Source: Nemertoderma westbladi (lineage: Eukaryota > Xenacoelomorpha > Nemertodermatida > Nemertodermatidae). Taken from it: a stretch of 34,069 nt of DNA. Both the position numbers and the translations under genes were made by a program. The notes beneath the pieces were generated by a model. That model had not been told where the DNA came from, did no database searches, and worked only from the letters and a program-made list of their open reading frames with translations. Each line of letters opens with the position of its first letter. Position 1 is the first letter of the stretch. Positions 29,512 through 34,069 of the stretch are shown here, piece after piece. The stretch covers positions 1-34,069 of the forward strand of contig JAUCBJ010004952.1 in the NCBI GenBank assembly GCA_032718475.1, read 5' to 3'.

Positions 29512-30661
29512 CAAAACCGGCGACTCCTGTTTAAATAGTATAGGTGTTGAAAAACTAAAAGATATATCCTGCTTGTTATGCTGTATATAGTTATTGTTAT
29601 CCAGTTATCATCAGTTTCCTACCATCAATTATATTCTCGGTTTAGTATTCTAATGAAATTTTAGCGAAATTTCAAACAACCCCCGCCCCCTCCCGCCCCC
29701 TCTAAAGCGCACACAGGATTGATTAAAGGCTGAGCTATTCTCATAAGTAATATATTAAATATTTTAGGCGTGGAGGCGACCTAATTTGTAAGAAATATAA
29801 AACTTACCTTATGCCGATAGTATTGATACTGAGATGTTAAATTATCATGTCAACACCTCAACAAAATTATATAGCTAATTATTCTGAAGAATCATGATTA
29901 AGAACTCGGCCAATCATTTTGTAAACTAAACACAATAACCAAGCTGGCTTATTAGTCTGGCTCATTACAATGCTGCCTTTGAGTAGAGGTGAGGTGTGGG
30001 TGGACTGGTTCCCCTTCCACCAAGCTAGGCTAGTCATGCCAAGGAAGGAGGGAGCTATAGCTGGAGACTGGGCATTTTAATAACTTAATTACGTTTAGAT
30101 CAATTAAAAACACATTTCTTAAAGCAATTCTCTTGAACTAATTAAAATTGGAATGGTAGGGGGTTGTATAATTTTAAAGTATAATTATTTAAATCGTATA
30201 CTAGAAAATAATTAATATCCTTCAAGAGACAGGTTGAAAATACTTTTTTTTCCCCTAATCAACTTAATTAACTAATTAACTGCTATTATCTTAGCTTCTC
30301 GAAGGCCACACGGAAATTCAACTTAGAAAATTTCTAAACTTGAGCCAGACTACAGGTGTACCAAGTTTGGATAGATTTCATTAACATTTGGCTGAGTTAT
30401 TAACGTTTAAAATAGAACACAACAGAACAACAGAACGACAGAACGACAGAACGACAGAACAACAAAACAACAGAACGACGGACACACCGATTGAGTTAGT
30501 GATACCCGTTTGTTAAGCTCGCTTACTTGCGTGGCTCGCTCCACAATGTCGTTTACAGTTAACATATTACCAATTAACTAGGTTGTCGATTCAGCCTATT
30601 TTAACATATTAACTTAATTTCGCGAATATTTAATTTCGATATTCACCATTTAAGGTACCTA
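29512..30661. other. Non-coding, with a microsatellite
   Basis: No gene seen. It holds CCCCCGCCCCCTCCCGCCCC near 29682. The stretch 30340-30540 resembles the 3' end of invertebrate LINE/SINE elements: a CCAAGTTTGGATAGATTTCA segment, an ACAGAACG repeat, then GGACACACCGATTGAGTTAG. Confidence 0.45.
30415..30480 (+). repeat. (ACAGAACG)n microsatellite
   Basis: About eight imperfect units of ACAGAACG/ACAGAACA, ending in GGACACACCG. The arrangement with the sequence before it is common in the tails of RTE-type repeats, but no protein remnant supports that here. Confidence 0.85.
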
Positions 30662-30662
30662 A

Positions 30663-30750
30663 TAAAGGAAAGTAGCATGATATAATGGTAGGCTTTTCTA
30701 ACCAAAACAATAAACTAAATGTAGGAAAACAGTTTACAGTAAAATTTTTT
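30663..30750. repeat. Relic unit of the ~72-bp minisatellite
   Basis: AAAGGAAAGTAGC ... GGCTTTTCTAACCAAAACAA then TAAACTAAATGTAGGAAAAC and AGTTTACAG. It has the same 1.3-unit layout as the relic at 27712 and the same orientation. Confidence 0.75.
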
Positions 30751-32634
30751 TCTAGGCTTTAATTTTTCAATATTAATTTAACATTAACCCTATGAGAAGG
30801 CTGAACCGACACCCCACAATTGGCTTTTTGCTTGCAGAAAGGCTATATGTAAGGGTCCAGTAGTATACCGCTTACCAGATCCTAGTAACGATGTATCTTA
30901 CTATGAGACTCTAGTAATGTATACGGGCTTGTACAGTATCTGACAACAAATCCCAGTCCAGGATATCTAAACAAACAGATATAGTACACAAACGACTACT
31001 GGCGAGGAACAGAGCCTTGTATCTATTCTATGTACGTGAGCGGGTCGAATGCCTACGTACTAGACAGAAGGATACCTGTCCTCTAACCGGTGAGGCAGAT
31101 GTACAGTTACAGTAACAGACCAAACTCACGGGAAAACAATCCCCGCGCAGCGAATCCTAACTATCACTGACAGTCCTAAATACAGTAACTTGCCGCGGTG
31201 TGATTTATATGGTTTATATACGAGCTAGTGGGTTAACAGACCTAGCGTAACAACACTGACAGTCCTAAATCAGTCGAAAAGGGGTCGTACCTAAATGTAA
31301 CGATAACTGATCCCCCTGTACGAAATCAGTCTAAAAGGTCAGGCCTAAATGTAACAATACCGTTGTCCAGACAAACAACAGTTTAATAACGAAAGTGAAA
31401 TACTCCTTATTGTGCCGCAACTAAATCAGATCCTAATTTTACAAATACAGATAATTTCCACCTAAAGTAATGTATAGTACGCTATAGCTAGTAGAACTTT
31501 AAGGGCGATATGTTTTAGGGCGTGTGTGTGTGGGTGTGTTACAAATAAAACAATTTCGTGTAATTCCTTTTACTAGGTTTTAGTGATTTTCTGACTAAAA
31601 TGATACCGTGCGCTAGCTACTAAAATAAACTAGTCGCGTTTGTAGAACTTTATACTCACGAATGACGTCAAAGCTCTCTCCTTCCTATCCACAACCCAAT
31701 GGGCAACCACAGTGTTAGTAACTACACCCGTGATCGGCACTAATACCAGATTCTGGTTGTAAGATAAGAATAGGGGTTAATCGCTACCGTACGTTAGCTG
31801 ATCTGGTATACTAATTTAATTCTAGAACTTTGTTGCTGCGGTAGTTAGCAGCAATACCTATCAGTACGTGGCAAGGCGCGGTAGGATATTAATAAACCTC
31901 CCTAGGCCAAGCAGTGTGCCGGTAGCAGAAATACTCCTTGCCTGATCAAATAGCTAACTCCAGACAGGGGGGGGGGGGGGGGGGGGGGTACTAATGTACG
32001 TTCTACAAAGCGAACCGGTACCAAACAGTCAGTGCTATGAATCACTAAATTATGGAACATATGCTGTCCGTACCTAATATGTACTCGCGTACTGACGAAT
32101 GGCAATAGTTCGCACCTGTAGGAAGTACAGGTTAACCCAGGGATTCGTAGGACATGACAAAGGGGGGGTGTCTGGATATAATTATTTGATCCTAAATTTG
32201 CGGCGTCCAGTACGGTGTCACGCTTACCCTGATCTATAGGTCTTACGGCGGGCAAGGGCGTCGAACAAAGTCTTACCTTTCTCACAAAGCGGGCGCTGCA
32301 TAGCAAGTTGAGCATTTCGAAGGGGCAAAGGGGGTGCGCGGTCAATCCAATGTGGGCGCTAGCGTGTTGTGGACATCCCTTCCCTGCGTTGCTTACGGCC
32401 TAACGGTCTAGGCTGCCATCTCCCTGATGTTCGGCTGTCCCGAAGTCGGACCAAAAGAAAACATGTCAGGAAATTGCAGTATATTTACAGTTTTACAAAG
32501 AATTATCAAACGAAGTTTCAACAAGAAACCGAATAAACTAATTTTACAATAATATAAAGGAAGTGAAGGTGTCATAAGTGTGTAATAACGTGATAACCGA
32601 AGGCAAACCGGCCTTTTTATACTAGAATATCGCA

Positions 32635-32850
32635 CATGGAAACTAAACAGAATTTTCCACAGCTTCACCATTGAGCAATGAAGTGCTTCGTGCTCTATGA
32701 TTGGCCCAGCTCATCGTTCAACGCAGTCCGGCCCTTACACTAAATCTGGGACATGGAATCCTAACAGAATTTTCCACTGCCTCACATTTGAGCAATAAGA
32801 TAATTTATGCCCTATGATTGGCCTGGCTCATTATTCGCTACGCTGTACGC
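32635..32850 (-). promoter_or_regulatory. Duplicated CCAAT-box promoter-like block in LTR-like copy 2
   Basis: Two ~120-bp units each contain CAGAATTTTCCAC, GAGCAATRA and CTATGATTGGCC. The unit occurs once in LTR-like copy 1. Duplicated enhancer/promoter blocks are frequent in LTRs. The ATTGG motifs give CCAAT boxes on the minus strand. Confidence 0.5.
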
Positions 32851-32908
32851 TTCTCATTGGCCTACCAATTAGCACCACACGAAAATAAATGGCCCCAAAA
32901 TACAAATT

Positions 32909-32979
32909 TCCCGACTGGGATTCGAACTCGTAACCTACGTAATGTAACCAACGCCTTAACCATCTGACCACTACGCCAC
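32909..32979 (-). other. tRNA-like segment (Pol III A and B boxes) in LTR-like copy 2
   Basis: TGGCGTAGTGG is a full A-box match and AGTTCGAATCC a B-box match on the minus strand. The segment is equivalent in position to 15106-15178. Both boxes are intact in both copies despite divergence around them. Confidence 0.75.
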
Positions 32980-33119
32980 GAGAGTACCTAAGGGTTTTAT
33001 GTGTACAAATATGAATAGGCATATTACATTACTGTAACTTAATCAAAATACGTCGGATTTTCAAAAGTTTTTACGTTAAAGTTAAACTACAAATGCTACC
33101 TTATAGTGAAATAATTCAT

Positions 33120-33525
33120 CACCGCTCCATGAAAACAGTAAGTAAGACTGTTTTCACCAATCAAAATATAAAATATCTACAAACTATTTCTAAATTTACT
33201 GGTAGGGCCTAAAATATAAAATATAATCACTATCTAATCATTGCATACTTAATATTGCAGATACGGCGTAAATACAATCGATCGTACATACAAATACAAA
33301 TTTACGAATTAACTTTAGTGCCTAAAATACAAAAAAAAAGGCTTTCGGTTATCAAGATAAGCAAATTAAACAAATCAGAACAAATAAATCAAACAAATCA
33401 AACAAATAAATCAAACTCTTTCGATAAATCTTTATATATTGTAAATATACATAATAAACCTTTACCAAATTAAATCTGTCCAAATATAATATAAACATAA
33501 TGCGCTAATAACTTCCAAATGAGTC
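33120..33525. other. Non-coding, with a short hairpin
   Basis: A perfect 10-bp stem TGAAAACAGT / ACTGTTTTCA with a 7-nt loop lies at 33130-33156, directly after the LTR-like repeat. AAACAAATCAAACAAATAAA-type simple repeats follow near 33368-33416. No gene. Confidence 0.5.
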
Positions 33526-33601
33526 TCAAAGAGTCCTCCTGACAAGCTTAAAAGTTCGTCCTGCTGGTCTGGATATCTTCTCCTGAGCACTAATTGCTAA
33601 C

Positions 33602-33783
33602 GGTAGGCTCGCAAGCCTTCCTTTCCATATCTCGCTCCTCCAAACCCAACATTCAAACATAATGTCCAATATAAATATCCAAATAAAATATCCAAATATA
33701 ATATCCAAATATAACATCCAAATATAATATCCAAATATAATATCCAAATATAATATCCAAATCGGTAGGCTCGCAAGCCTTCC
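33602..33783. repeat. 13-bp minisatellite bracketed by two copies of the 20-bp palindrome
   Basis: The palindrome GGTAGGCTCGCAAGCCTTCC sits at 33602-33621 and 33764-33783 in the same orientation. Between them (about 33660-33763) is an array of ~8 units ATCCAAATATAAT. The minus-strand frame across it (33825-33526) reads as repeated hydrophobic residues only because of the array, so I do not call a protein. Confidence 0.85.
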
Positions 33784-33796
33784 TTCCACTCGCTTC

Positions 33797-34069
33797 CTAT
33801 TCCTTCGCTGAGCGGGCTCGTCCACGTCCTCTAGTGCGATTGGGGGGTGGTCGAGGTCGAACTGGGCTCGGACTTCGGCGTCGAGTCGTCGGTGGTTCCA
33901 AAACGCTAGGAAAAGGGACGACGGGAGTTTCGCACATCCATCGTGCGCTCAATCCTCTAAATCCTCGTCCGATTCCAACTGTCGACTTAACATCGGATCG
34001 AGTTTCTACAACGCTAGGAGGAAGTCGAAAGGGTAGGACTGTTCCGTCCGTTGACACTTCGCTCTCTGA
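33797..34069 (-). CDS. Gag-like protein, copy D, C-terminal part (runs off right edge)
   Basis: The minus-strand frame is open from the window edge to the stop TAG at 33797-33799, about 90 codons. The apparent start at 34057 is a GTG, so the real start is outside the window. The sequence is Pro/Arg/Ser-rich and ends in RPRPPPNRTRGRGRARSAKE. It resembles the disordered tails of copies A and C (for example ETPVVPFPSVLE against copy A's SVLETPVLPEL). The RGRGR run suggests nucleic-acid binding. Two palindrome copies lie just downstream. Confidence 0.45.
   Translation of the reverse strand, partial: SESEVSTDGTVLPFRLPPSVVETRSDVKSTVGIGRGFRGLSARWMCETPVVPFPSVLEPPTTRRRSPSPVRPRPPPNRTRGRGRARSAKE

Larger units (their letters stand above)
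30850..33119 (-). repeat. LTR-like long repeat, copy 2
   Basis: Diverged copy of 13225-15311 in the same orientation. Differences include a 22-base G run (31967-31988) against 12 in copy 1, a tandem duplication of the promoter-like block (32635-32850), and loss of the 27-bp VNTR. Open frames within it are broken by indels relative to copy 1. It lies 3' of gag-like copy D on the minus strand, which would suit a 3' LTR, but without a pol gene between them a solo LTR is as likely. Confidence 0.7.

Noticed and set aside
33526-33825. Hydrophobic 99-codon protein, possibly a membrane protein
   Set aside because: Its hydrophobic repeats are the translation of the 13-bp minisatellite and of two copies of the palindrome.

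Overview
The window is eukaryotic nuclear DNA from an invertebrate animal. It is AT-rich and gene-poor, with tRNA-derived repeats carrying A/B boxes, non-LTR retrotransposons with target-site duplications, hairpin MITEs, a hAT transposase remnant, a Polinton-type element and one single-exon pentameric ligand-gated ion channel gene of the nicotinic type. There is no bacterial operon structure. I cannot name the phylum from sequence alone.

Left third (1-15.3 kb): a nest of retroelements, nearly all on the minus strand. Three gag-like genes with disordered ends and a coiled-coil core lie here: copy A (1-1216, runs off the left edge), copy B (5948-9227, broken by two LINE insertions) and copy C (10001-12233, broken by frameshifts). 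A fourth piece, copy D, runs off the right edge (33797-34069). No protease, reverse transcriptase or integrase accompanies them. Copy B is split by a 5'-truncated, RTE-like LINE (6460-8742) with an 11-bp target-site duplication. A 29-bp scrap of the same LINE family, with a 17-bp duplication, broke copy C. Copy C is preceded on the minus strand by a ~2.1-kb LTR-like repeat (13225-15311), and a diverged second copy lies at 30850-33119 in the same orientation. Both copies carry a Pol III A/B-box tRNA-like segment and CCAAT-box promoter-like blocks.

Middle (16701-22801): a 6,101-bp element with ~450-bp terminal inverted repeats starting AG and a perfect 6-bp target duplication (gagacc), the hallmarks of Polinton/Maverick transposons. 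It is far shorter than autonomous Polintons and no integrase, packaging ATPase, capsid or full DNA polymerase is visible. It holds a zinc-finger gene broken by an amber codon and a small protein with two TBP-like repeats. It also holds two CTCF-like motifs, a 77-bp near-perfect palindrome, an array of tRNA T-arm-like repeats and a tandemly duplicated degenerate reading frame.

Right part (22.8-34 kb): a foldback element, the ion-channel gene (minus strand, start about 26457, stop 25090), two hairpin MITEs (one with a tRNA-like core), dispersed copies of a ~72-bp minisatellite, a hAT C-terminal remnant, the second LTR-like repeat and gag-like copy D.

The only plausible functional host gene is the ion channel. 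It lacks both cysteines of the Cys-loop and the vicinal cysteine pair of loop C. The rest is mobile DNA in various stages of decay. The strongest leads are the Polinton with its TBP-like/zinc-finger pair and CTCF-like sites, the cysteine-less receptor, and a 20-bp palindrome repeated five times inside gag-like elements.
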